Source: Symbiodinium natans | Lineage: Eukaryota; Sar; Dinophyceae; Suessiales; Symbiodiniaceae | Assembly (NCBI GenBank): GCA_905221605.1 | Contig: CAJNDS010001369.1 | Coordinates: 666,864 to 730,863, forward strand | DNA length: 64,000 bases | Reading direction: 5' to 3' | Shown: piece after piece, positions 50,701-62,700 of the stretch | How positions within the stretch are numbered: the stretch's first letter is position 1 | Layout of the letters: each line of letters begins with the position of its first letter | Notes under the pieces: model-generated | The model's input: only the letters and a program-made list of their open reading frames with translations | Databases searched by the model: none | What the model was told of the DNA's origin: nothing | Made by a program: the position numbers and the translations under genes

Positions 50701-53700
50701 AACTAGGCCCCTAACTATGGTATGACATACACCCTCCCCCATCGCAGCCTGTTTTGTGTTTTTTCGCAGGGTACCTAAGAGACTTGTTGCTGTCTCTTGC
50801 CATCATCTAAGGCGTGGGCACCTCATAATTGTTTTGACCTTCGTTTCTATGATCCAGATTAGAAGCCGCAGAAAGGGGAACTACGGTTGGGGCGGGGCGG
50901 CCAGGTAGACTTTTTTTGGGCAAGGCTGCTTACCGCCTGCTTAGACACTTTTTCTGGCTTTGCATTCTTGCTTGGGGCGCTAGGTTGACAGCCTTGAGGG
51001 TCGGAGAGGTGAACCTGCTTTGTGCCGGCGTTGCTTCCAACACTTTACGTAGGTTTCGGGTTTAGGCCCCCAAGCCCTAATCCCTGAACCCGGAACCCTA
51101 AAACCTTATCTTAGGAGTCTTGGGCTCTCGGGGCTCTACGCGAGCCCTTAACCTCGTCATAGGCCCCCCCCAAACCCTTGACAGGTTTTAGGGTTCAGGG
51201 TTTATAGGCCCGTTTAGGGGTTTAGAGTTTCGGGGTTTAGGGTTCCAGGGGTCAATGGGATTGATGGGTTTAGTGGTTTTTGGGGTTTTGGGGTGTTGGA
51301 GTTTAGGGTTTAGGGTTTAGAGTTTAAGGTTTAGGGTTTAGGGGCGCGGACCCAAGGACGATCTCATTCGCAGGGTGAGCAAAGCCAAGCCCACCGTCGC
51401 CACTCGGCTGGCCTTGGCTTTTAGGGTTTAGGGTTTACGGTTTACGGTTTAGGACTTTGGGCTTAGGGCTTAGGTCTTCGGGTTTCGGGTTTAGGGTTTA
51501 GGGTTTTTGGGGCTACGCGCCCACAACCCCAAGCTTTGCAATCCAGTGATCATGTGGCTGCATATTGCCACGACAAGAAGCGACCCTGATCTCCAAAAGC
51601 CCTGAACAGGGTTTAGGGTCTAGGTTGCTTAGGGGCCCTAATGCCTTGACCCTAAACCCTCAGACCCTAAGCCCCAAAGCCCGAAAACCCTAAAACCCGA
51701 AGTTACTAAGCCCCGAAGCCCTCAACTTGAAAGCCCGAAAACTTCAAAACACTTTTCCTTACCACTTACGAACCCTCCAAACCCGAACAGCCCCGAACAC
51801 CTGGAAGCCCCAAAGGAGGGCTTACGAAAGTAGGGGGCCCGAAAATAGACCCCCGAGAATAGTAGGATTCCCTGATAGTAAGGATCCCAAATCATAAACC
51901 CTAAACCCTAAACCCTAAACCCTAAACCCTAAACCCCTGATTTCGGAAACTACCAAATTCACCCGCAGACCCTGCAAACCCTGAAGTGCCCGGCGAAAGC
52001 GAAGCCCTGGCAGCCATGGCATAGGGTTTGGGGGGGCATTGGGTGGCAAGACCTCGACGACTTGCCCAAAAACATCCCCTACGGGTTTAGGGTTTAGGGT
52101 TTCGGGTTTAGGGTTTAGGGTTTCGGGTTTAGGGTTTAGGGTTTAGGGTTTAGGGTTCTGGGTAGACCCTGAAGATTCCACTCAAGCCCCCCGAATTTTT
52201 GATGGGCTTGTATCGGGCCTGAGGCCAGCACACCCCCCTTTCAAGCAGAAGTTAAGGGGTATAAGGGGCTAAACCCTAAACCCTAAACCCTAAACCCTAA
52301 ACCCTAAACCCTAAACCTCCCTATGTACCTAAGTAGCCCCGAAATATCCCCTACATAACCCCCAAGGTCCCTGATAAGGGCCCCCCCTTTAGTCCCTTGA
52401 ATGAGCCCGCCCACCCAGGTTCTGCTGATGATCCCTGGAGCAGTCCTGATGCCATGGCACGACCAGGTGCGGGTTTAGGGTTTGGGGTTTAGGGTTTAGG
52501 GTTGAGGGCTTAGGGCTTAGGGCTTAGGGCTCTTGGAGGGCTGAGGGCTCTTGGAGGGTTCTGGCTCGTCGGACTTTTGGGAATGCCCCCTGGCGCTGCC
52601 TCGTCCGTTTAGCGTTAAACCCTAAACCCTAAACCCTAAACCCTAAACCCTAACCATGCGAAACTTAATTCGGAAGTTGTTTAGGGTTTAGAGTTTAGGG
52701 TTTGGGATTTCGGGCCTTCATTTTCCAAACCCTCAGCCCTGAACCTCTGAGCCTCTGGACCCCTGCGTAAGCCCCTGAACCCTAAGCCCTAAGCTTGGAG
52801 TTCGCTTCTACAGCACCTAAAGGGTGTCACGGCAGCCTAACTAGCTTCTGGGATGCAGGTCCTTCTGCAACCCCAACCCCTTGAAATCAGCACGCTAAGG
52901 GTCACATGCAAAATCAGCAGGTGCCTGGCGCGTGTGTCGGGCACATCTGGGAGTTGTACTGTACCAAGTTCGGATCCAAAACTCTTAAGCCCTCTACAGG
53001 AAAGCATCGCAACTAGAATCTCTCATACAAAACGGACCTCGAAAGGGGGACCATAGGAAGCTGCCGCCAGATATCCGCAAGCTACACAGCGCTCAATCAA
53101 ACCCCCCCTTCACCGGCCCTCAAGATACCCCCAAAGACGATCATCCTAATTTTGAAATCCCCAAACAGGGTACCCCTCTCGTCGGAAAACCCCCCAACTG
53201 CTTCAACCGCCCCATTCCCCAAACGCTGCCGGGGAGGTCTCGGGAATCGCGGTGCTCTTCTACGGCGGCGAGGCACCACAAAAGCGCTTAGCGAAGTTTA
53301 GGTTCGCGCATCTTGGGTGTGGGGCTCAGGGGCCTTTTTGGGACCTCACTGATACATATGTCTGGTGCCCGAAAGTGAAACAAGAGTGATTTGGACACTT
53401 AGGGTTCAGGGTTTAGGGTTTAGGGTTTAGGGACCCATAAGGTGAATGCTTGTTATGACTTGTGCAATAGTGACTCGGTGTCACTGTAGAATCTGAAGAA
53501 TATGTGCAATTCTAGTCTTCATGTTGGCATACTGCTGATGCCACTCGTCAAGAACCGAGACAGACATGTCTGAAGGAAACGGGCAGTTTCTCGTGAGATT
53601 TCTAGGCTCGACAGCAAAAGTATGAGTTTTGTTTACAGCAAAAGCATTTTTCGTCATTGCTCCACATGGGAGCAAGAATGTGCTGCCTGTGAGGCACTTG

Positions 53701-56700
53701 CAGAGGCTGACGTCGTTGCACCGTGTGCAAAGAATCATGAAGTTTGGCGTATCTGACCTGCGTTGCCAAGAAACGCTCCTTGGCCCCAGGTGGGCCAACA
53801 CAGAGTTGTGCGAATCTCTAGTGCTGACATAGCAGCCCACTCATCAAGAGAAAGATGAGTGACACAGGCAGCATTCTCCCAATTGTCGAACACCCCCTCC
53901 CTCCCTCCCCCACCCCCAAAGCCCGAAGCCCCAAGAGCACCCCAACTAGACCTCTAAACTGTCTAGGGCTTGGGGTTTACGACTATAATATGCCTGAAGC
54001 CCTCAAGCTAAGCCCCAAAACGCGACACTTCTGAACCCTACAAGCCTCTAGCCGCGGTGGAAGGGATCTGACATAGCATTTTATAGCATAATACAGCAGC
54101 ATGTCGTACAATGTTGTATAATAAGGACTGTAGCCTGGTATTATTTAGTGTAGTTCTGTAAAATACACCATCGTATATCCAAAGTACCCCCAATACCCCA
54201 TAATTAAGGAATATTCCAGAGTTTATATCGGAGAGTCTTGGGCTCTTTGGATAGTACCATCTAATTCTGTATGCAGAAGTATTCTTGAATCATAAAGTAT
54301 AATTCAGCAGAACATACATAGATGTGTGTATATATATATATATATTTATTTATATGTAGAGAGAGAGAGAGCATAACTTCGTACACTTACAGTATAATAT
54401 ACCATCATATAGTATCATCCAATGTATTGTGCAGAAGCCCTAGGGGTCCATGTACCTGGTTATTATATACTTGGGCCCGCAAGTCCCTGTATAGGAGGTA
54501 CTTTAAGGCCCAAGTGTAGAATGATTAGGTACATGGACCCTTAGGGAAAGAAAGGCCGAAACCCTAAACACTAAACACTAAACACTCAACACTCAACCCT
54601 AAACCCTAAACCCTAAACCCTAAACCCTAAACCCTAAACCCTAAACCCTAAACCCTAAACCCTAAACCCTAAACCCTACAGAAAAAGAAAAAAAAAAAAA
54701 AAAACCTGGGAGGAAAAAGGGGGTTTTTGGCAAGGCCTCTGGGGAAGCCTTCACATCGATCCTCTTCGGCGATCTCAGCCCAGAGCCGGGCTCAGAATAA
54801 ACCCTACTGGTTCAGGGTTTAGGGTTTAGGATTAAGGGTTTAGGGTTTAGGGTTCAGGGTTTAGGGTTTAGGGTTCAGGGTTTAGGGTTTAGGGTTCAGG
54901 GTTTAGGGTTTTGGCTTCAGGGTTTAGGGTTGAGTTTTTTTTGTTTACAGTTTACGGTTTAGGGTTGCGGGGACCCTGCGTCCTAAAAACTGAATGAGCT
55001 TGAGAGTGGAGATGATGATTTGGGCATTGTGCTGAGATGTGGGCAATAGCCTACGGATATTTTAGGGTTTAGGGTTTAGGGTTTAGGGTTTAGGTAGCCC
55101 CGGACGATGGCTCCTTTTGAATTGTGGGTTCGGGGCTGAGGGGTTCAACGTATGCCCCCACGCTTGCAGAATAAGCAGCTACTAACAAGGGAGTTGGGGG
55201 GGGGGGGGGTGTTATAAGGGCTTGTGTAGAAAGTTTAGGGTTTAGGGCTTGCAAGAAGGGAACCCTAAACCCTAAACCCTAAACCCTCTACCCTCTAAAC
55301 CCTAAACCCTAAACCCTAAACGAAGGTTGCAGGGCAGACTCTGCGGGTTTGCTCACGCTACGCTGGAAGGTCGGGAAGCTGCCAATCATGATGCCCCTGA
55401 CGGAGGCCTCTCCGGCTTGGGGTTTAGGGTTTAGGGTTTAGAGTTTAGGGTTTAGGGTTTGGGGTTTAGGGTTTAGGGCTTAGGGTTTAAGGTTTAGGGT
55501 TTAGGGATTATAGGGTTTAGGGCTTTATGGGGCTTATGGATTTGGGCCTATGGTCTGGCGCGTCGCCGGATAGAATATTCATGATGACCACTGTTGTGTT
55601 GGTGGGTTTTTGCTATCGTTACTATTTTCCTTGACGTTGTTCGTGAGTATTGTAAACGCGAGAAGGCTATCTGAAAGGCCGTGCAAGTGCTTTATTCTGC
55701 CCAAAATCGTCTCTGAAACCCGAGTCCGCGTTGCACTGGCCCCCCTAATCCCTAAACCCTAACCCTAATACACCCTAAATCCCCCCCCCCCCCCATAGGC
55801 CACAACCTGACCAAACCAAACTCGTCTTGGCCGCCTGCGCGCAGGCGGATACCATCGAGCCAGCGCAGGCCCACCCTGCATCAGTTGGCTCCCTGGTGCG
55901 GCCCTCTTCCTCAAAGGTTTGGGGTTTGGGAGTGAGGGTTTGGGGTTACGGGTTTGGGGTTTAGGGTTTGGGGTTTAGGGTTTGGGGTTTAGGGTTCTGG
56001 GGTTTAGGGGTTTAGGGTTTTGTGGTGAGAGCCCCGCATCCCCAACATGCCGAGGGCAACAGATGTTTTTTTTCCTGTTCCGGTGTCTTGTTGCGAAGGC
56101 TGCTGTGACCATTCACAACCCTGCGACCCGGTTTGTACTTATGCTGGTTCGGGTTTAGGGTTTAGGGTTTAGGGTTCAGGGTTCAGGGTTCAGGGTTTAG
56201 GGTTTAGGGTTTAGGGTTTGGGGTTTGGGGTTTGGGGTTTAGGGTTTAGGGTTTAGGGGAAGATTTCAGTCGCCCTCACGATGGCTGGGCAGGGCAGTGT
56301 GGCTTTGTACTCGGAGGGCTTGCTCACGTCCTACCGGAACCACAGCCACAAGGTCCCGTCTGTAGGGGTTTGGGGTTTGGGGTTTAGGGTTTAGGGTAGA
56401 TACATGGTCCCTTAGTGTGGGCCCTTAAACGGGGACCCCTTAAACACCCCCTTGTATACACTATACAACCCAAGACCCCATACATCATAACCGTTTAAAG
56501 AGGGTAAGAGACCCTAAACCCTAAACCCTAAACCCTAAACTTTAACCCTAAGCCCTAAACTTTAAACCGTAAACCCTAAATCCTAAACCCTAAACCCCAG
56601 GGACCATGAATCATGCCTTAGGTTGGCAGTGTTTGCGGGACCATATCGGCTTTGTGTTCTGGAGGGCTTGTTATTGTTCTTGCAGAGGGCCAGGCCACAG

Positions 56701-59700
56701 GTTTGGGTTTAGGGTTTAGGGTGGTTTGGGGTTTAGAGTTTGGGGTTTTGGGCTAGTGAAGTTTTATTGACCGCCAATGTTTGTTTTTTTTGTGGGGGGC
56801 GGGGGGGGGGTTAGGGGGTACGTCTCGTCTAGATCAGTTGGAAACTGACACTGGGAGTTTAGGTACCAGTATCTCTATCGCTCAGACTTGCTGGTTGAGG
56901 CTTCTGGGTTTGGGGCTTATAGGGATCTTAGTAGTAGAGTAGGTAACCTTTAACCTTTTTGGGTTAACATATTCCCCTTATAATCCCAAAGGTTAACCTT
57001 TGAAACCCCTAGGTGCTGGACAACTAAGGGATGTAGCGTTTCGGCTGTAATCAGGCTCTGGACCAAGATATGGGGGATGGGGCTAGCCAAGGCTCAGGTT
57101 GCAAGGCGCCCTAAACCCTGCACCCCCAAACCCTAAGCCCTCGATGGGACACTACGGAGATTTGTGAGTTCTGGACGCAAATGTCCTGCGGTGAATTTGT
57201 GCCAAGTATGCGTACGAAGACTGCTACCTTCTCCTCACCGGTTGTGGTTTTGGTTTCAGGGTTTAGGGTTCTTGGGGCCTTCAACCCTAAACCCTTAAAC
57301 CCTAACACCCACACCAAGGGGGGTGGGGGGTGGGGGTGGGATCCAAGGGAGGATGGGGGGGGGGTGGGAGCCCGGGACCATAGATAGATAGATATATATA
57401 TATACACACACAACCCTAAACCCTCAACCCTAAACCCTAAACCCTGAAGCCTGAGTTTGGGAGACATAGTACCTCAAGATCCGGCGCAGCTCGGACCGTT
57501 GGCCAGCTGCGACCAGGCACCTTGAAGCCCAACGTGCTCAGGGTTTGAAGCACACCGAACCTCAACGGTTTAGGCTTTAGGGTTTAGGGCTTAGGGCTTA
57601 GGGTTTAGGGTTTAGGGTTTAGGGCCTGAGGAACCTTTCTGGGTTTCAGGGATGAGGGTGAAAGGGCCAAGCCCAGCTGATGAGGCGGTTTTCCCCTTCG
57701 GACACGGCTTGTCGTACACTTCCTTCAAGATGCGTGCGGAGCTTAAGGTTTAGGGTTTGGGGTCCTTCAAGGCTTCAGGGGTGCAGGGTTTAGGTTTTCT
57801 AGGCTTTCCCCCAATTGTCGTTCCTTTTGCGTACCTAAGCTTGGGGAGGGGGAGGGTGGGGGGGATCCTAAATCCTTAATAAGCCCTGAACTGATCTTCG
57901 AGGCCTCATTCGAGATGCCTCGAGACAAGATTTCAATACCCCTTAATTAAGCAATATGGCAAAAGACCTTCATTTACATAAAGGCATCCTTGATATGATT
58001 TATGGCAAATTCTTCAATTAAGGGATGGGGCTCTTCGGGGACAAGCCTCCACCTCGGGCCAGAAGTATCCAGGCCTGCGGGCTCATTGTGAAGACCCCTC
58101 CAACCTTGCTTTGATACGTTCAGGGTTTGGGGTTTGGGGTTTGGGGTTTAGGGTTTAGGGTTTAGGGTTTGGGGTTTAGGGTTTAGGGTTTAGGGTTTAG
58201 GGTTTGGGGTTTGGGGTTTAGGGTTTAGGGTATAGGGTCAAAGCACCCAGCCCTCAGCCCACAAACCCCCTTAACCCTGTGCCCTAAACCCTAAACCCTA
58301 AACCCTCAACACTAATCCCTAGCCGGCCTTAGGGGGAAGGGGGACACTTTTCCTTGATACTCCTACAGGCCACTGCCCGGTTTTGTGGTGCCTTTGTAAG
58401 AGTCATCTACAGTGGAAAAGGCTTTCGGAAAGGGTACCCTTATCATTACTTGTCATGACATGAGTGCTGGGGCAGTTGAGGCTGGAGAATTGTCTATCGC
58501 ACACATGGGCCTCGTATCCCTAAAGCCCAAACCCTAAACCCTAGACCCTAAACCCTAAACCCTGTCAGAGGCGCAGAAAGAAAGCGCTGAGGATTTGTCC
58601 GAGCACGCGCTCAAGGTGCAGCTCCCGCTGTCAGACCCGTCAGCGGGGCCGGGAAGGTCCGACGACGAGATCCAGCAGGAAGCTGCGATGAGGGAGGCTC
58701 TGCAGCACCCGAACTTGGTCCAGACTTGCGAAGCAGGAGCGATGGAGGGATGCTCGGCCCCCCCAAAACAAGGACACCAACTTTCGTTATTCTGGTCTTC
58801 TGGTTCGTGCGAGCCCCCCCTCCCGCCCCCGCGAAGGACTGACCCCCCCCCCCCCTCGGAAACTAAACCCGAAGCCTGGCCTTCTCGAAGGCCTGGATCG
58901 TAGGGCTTTTTTATAATAATCGGCCACGCCGTAGTTTAGGGCTTGTCGGTTTCTACTGTTGCTTCACAGCACCCCAAATATGCAAGAGAACAACCCCTGT
59001 ACATATAAGGAAGAAGGTGTTCATTGTTTGGGGGCTTCTTAAGCAGTTCCTAAACCCTAAACCCGAAGCCCTAAAGCCTAAACCCTAAACCCTAAGCAGT
59101 TGGTAGGTGTTGGGCCTGTCCAGAGCTTAGGGGGATCCATTTTGGGGCAACCCCCAGCTCCTAACGCCATCAACAAACTCAGAACTTGGGTTTAGAGTTT
59201 AGAGGGTTTAGGGTTTAGGGTTTTGTTTGGGATACTCCCCCTTATACTTACCGTCCTTAATAGGGATTATTGTACCCCCCCCATTATAATCCCCATTAAT
59301 GACTGTTAGTATAAGGGGGCACATCCCAACACAGAACCCCCAAGCATCCTAAAGCCCCGAAGACCTAAACCCTAAGGCCTGAAGTCCGGAGCCTAAACCC
59401 TCAACCCTAAACCCCTTGAAGCCCTAAGCTCCTGACGCCCTAAACCCCTGAAGCCCTAAACCCCTGATGGGTTTAGGGTTTAGGGTTTAGGGTTTAGGGT
59501 TTCCCTGAGCCCCCAAAACCCCAAACCCTAAGCCCTCCGACCCAGATCTGAAGCGCGTGCTGCTGGACCGGAAGAACTGGATGAAGCACTTGCCCGGGCC
59601 CTGTTCCGGCTCTTGGAGACCTACACCAGGGCGCCTAGAAGCCCTCTATGGTAGGGTTTGGGGTTTGGGGTGTAGGGTTTAGGGTTCAGGGTTGGGGGTT

Positions 59701-62700
59701 TAGGTTTTTAGGGTTTAGGTTCAGAGTTCCCCATACCCCTGAGCCCTGAACCCCCCACCACCCGTCCTTGAGATTCTCAGGACGACTTCGTTGCTTAGGG
59801 AACTTGCACGCTGGGCGGCCTACACCCTGAACCCTAGGGCCCTGAGACTATGTTGGTGGCTGTATGTGTTGTGTCCTTTTGGGGATACTTCATAGAAGCA
59901 AAAGCATATAACATGAACCCGGAAGCCTGAACACGGAGCCCTGCATGTTTGTAGAGCCCCTGAACCCACGCCCAAACCCACCCCCAAACAGAAGGTTGCA
60001 TGAGCTCTAGGAACCAGGGCTTAGTGTTGAAGCTTTACGGGGTTAGGGTTTAGGGGAGGGGGGGGGGGGGGGTTGAGGGTTTAGACACAAGGCTTTGGGG
60101 GCCTTGGGTTTAGGGTTTCAGGCTCGAGTGGTCGCATGAACCTAAGGGGGACTACGCCAAAGCCCTAAACCCTTGTTGTGCAACGTGGGGTTTGACCCCC
60201 CAAATCGTAGGATTCCTTGAAAGAAAGGACCCCAATAAGGTACCTCTTTTTTTGGAAGCCCCCATGTGCATTGTGGCATCAGTGCCTCGAAATGCACAAA
60301 ATACAAAAGCACTGCAAACGAAGTGTGGTCTTGACCTGAGCAACAGAGAAACACATCTCCGGGCCGAAAACTAAAGAAACTGGAAGTGTTCAACTCCTGG
60401 CTCCCAGCGAGAGCAACAGACAAAACAAAACAGACTCCTCAGCGGGCTGAGGACGTGCTGGGCCAACAAAACCCGCACCCCACAGGAGGCGTTGGGGTTT
60501 TGGTTGTCTTCTGGGTGTTCGGGTCTTCGGGCTTGAAAAGCCCCAAACCCTCAACCCTAAACACCTCTAGAATAACCAAGCACCCTGAACCCTAAATCCT
60601 AAATCCCAAACCTAAAACACCCCCCAAAAAGACCAAACACTCCTAAACCCTAAACCCTAAACCCTAAACCCTAAACCCTAAACTCTTCCACTTCGAGGCT
60701 CAAAGAGCAGGGCGAGTATCCTGGGGCTCCCGCCGCACCTCTGATGGTGGACACCCTGGCCGCTGGGCTCTCTATGAGTTGCTTCAGGGGCTTCCCAGAC
60801 CCGGGGGTTTAGGGTTTAGGGTTTAGGGTTTAGGGTTTAGGGTTTAGGGTTTAGGAGGATCCAAAAAATAGATCCCCTTAAGGGTTCCGAAGAATGACCC
60901 AATAGCAGTATAGGGTACTATTTGGGGGCTCTATTGTCTGGATCCTCCCAGGGGTCTGGGCGTATAGGGCTTCTGGTTGCAGAGGGTGTCGGGACGAAGG
61001 CTTGGGGGGTTAAGAGCCCTCCTTTTAGGAGTTGCTTCTCTGGTTGCAGAGGGTTTCGGGACGAGGCTTTGGAGTTTCATTTAGGAGCCCTCCGGCTCAA
61101 GCCGCCGACAGAGGTCAGGGAAAGGTTTTAGGGGGGGTCCGAGGGGGTTTCAGGGGGTGTTCGAACCCCCCCCCCCCCGCCAGGGTCGGATCCCCAAACC
61201 CTGAACCCCTCTAAACCCTAAACCCTAAACCCTAAACCCTAAACCCTAAACCCTAAACCCTAAACCCTAAACCTTATCCCGGAGGCCCTCCCAGGTGCAT
61301 CCCCCAAACACCCCTAAGCCCACACCAGAGGCAACGCTCGCCATCAACGTCGTGAACTCCGGCAACCGCACCGGCTCGGAGGTGGGGTTTAGGGTTAGGG
61401 TTTTTAGGGTTTGGGGGGGAAGTCGAGCGTCTATGCCCAGCACTAGGAGTAGGCTCTTGGGACTGTTTCAGATTTTCGCTTATTATTGCGTTTAGGGTTT
61501 AGGGTTTAGGGTTCAGGGGTTTAAGAGGACCATATTCAGGAATATGTTTCAGAGGGTTCTAAGGCGCAGCCGAGGGTCTCTCTTAGGATCCTCTGAGCAA
61601 AACCCTTCCCCAAACAGCAAGAAACCACATAAGAACCCAAAACCCCAAACCTGTCAAGTGCTGAGGAGATTGAAACCCTGAGGAGATGGAAATCCTAGAA
61701 GCCTAATCCCCGACCCCTAAACCCCAAACCCTAAACCCTAAACCCTAAACCTCAAACCCTAAACCCTAAACAGCATGAAGCCTGGGGCTGGGTCGCACCC
61801 ACATCATGCCAGGTGATCCAGGGCTACCTTCGCTTCCCCAAGGCGCGCTCTCGCAAGGACGAAGCACCTAATTCCCCCGAAATCCCCAAAAAACCCTGAA
61901 CCCTAAACCCCAAACCCTAAACCCCAAACCCTAAACCCTAAATCCTGAGCCCTAAACCCGAAACCCTAAACCCTACACCCTGAACCCTGAACCAAGAGCC
62001 CTGAGCGACCTTTCAGGGCATGGCCTATATACTTACAACCCTGCTATGACCCTAAGCCTCTCCTAAATCTTTGCATCGGTTTTTGTTTTTTGAAGCGGGG
62101 GGGGGGGGGGGGGGGGTGGCTACTGCTGGGTTTAGGGTTTAGGGTTTAGGGTCAGGGTTCAGGGTTCAGGGTTAAGTGGTACTGTTGGGTTTGTTTGATT
62201 TGAGTATGTTTCGGGGAGGCTTTTGAGGACCTCGGCCTGCAAAGTTGTAGTTAGTTGGAGAGGGAGGGGGACTAGGGTTTAGGGTTACCCTAAACCCTAA
62301 ACCCTAGACCCTAAACACTAAACCCTAACTCAAAGTTTAGGGACTTGATCATTGGGGGATTGGAGGGTTTCGGGATGCTGGGTCCGACGTGTGGCTTCCC
62401 AAACCTCTGGAACCCAAGCCTAAACCCAAAACCCTTAGGGCTTGGGGTTTAGGGTTCGGGGTTTTGGGTCTGTTGTTTTGGGTTTGTTGTTTTGGGTTTT
62501 CGGTTTTGGGTTTGGGGTTTAGGGTTTTGGGGTGGTGGATCCCAAGGCCCCAGAGCCAGAATCTTTTTGGGGACCGAATCATGCAAGGCCAAGGTGTGTG
62601 CTATAAAATGACACAAAATCATGGCCGGATACTGGGCTGCCAAGTATGCTGGGCAACGTGGAACGGCCAACTTAAAGGACCCAAGAGTGCTTTTGGCATA

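Larger units (their letters stand above)
53273..54734 (+). other. Intron 30
   Basis: Short TTTAGGG run (53408-53432), a minus-strand open frame (53481-53840), an AT-rich part with MITE family 4 and a hairpin element, and a CCCTAAA array (54596-54678) followed by poly-A before the acceptor. Confidence 0.7.
58616..61330 (+). other. Region between exons 36 and 38
   Basis: Kinase-like open frame (to about 58760), poly-C near 58848, MITE family 1 copy f, C-rich 59390-59470, G-rich 59467-59500, an unassigned GC-rich block 59540-59650 (LLDRKNWMKHLPGP), poly-G near 60058, CCCTAAA 60640-60685, a tentative exon, a TTTAGGG array, MITE family 2 copy c, and CCCTAAA 61213-61275. Confidence 0.6.
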
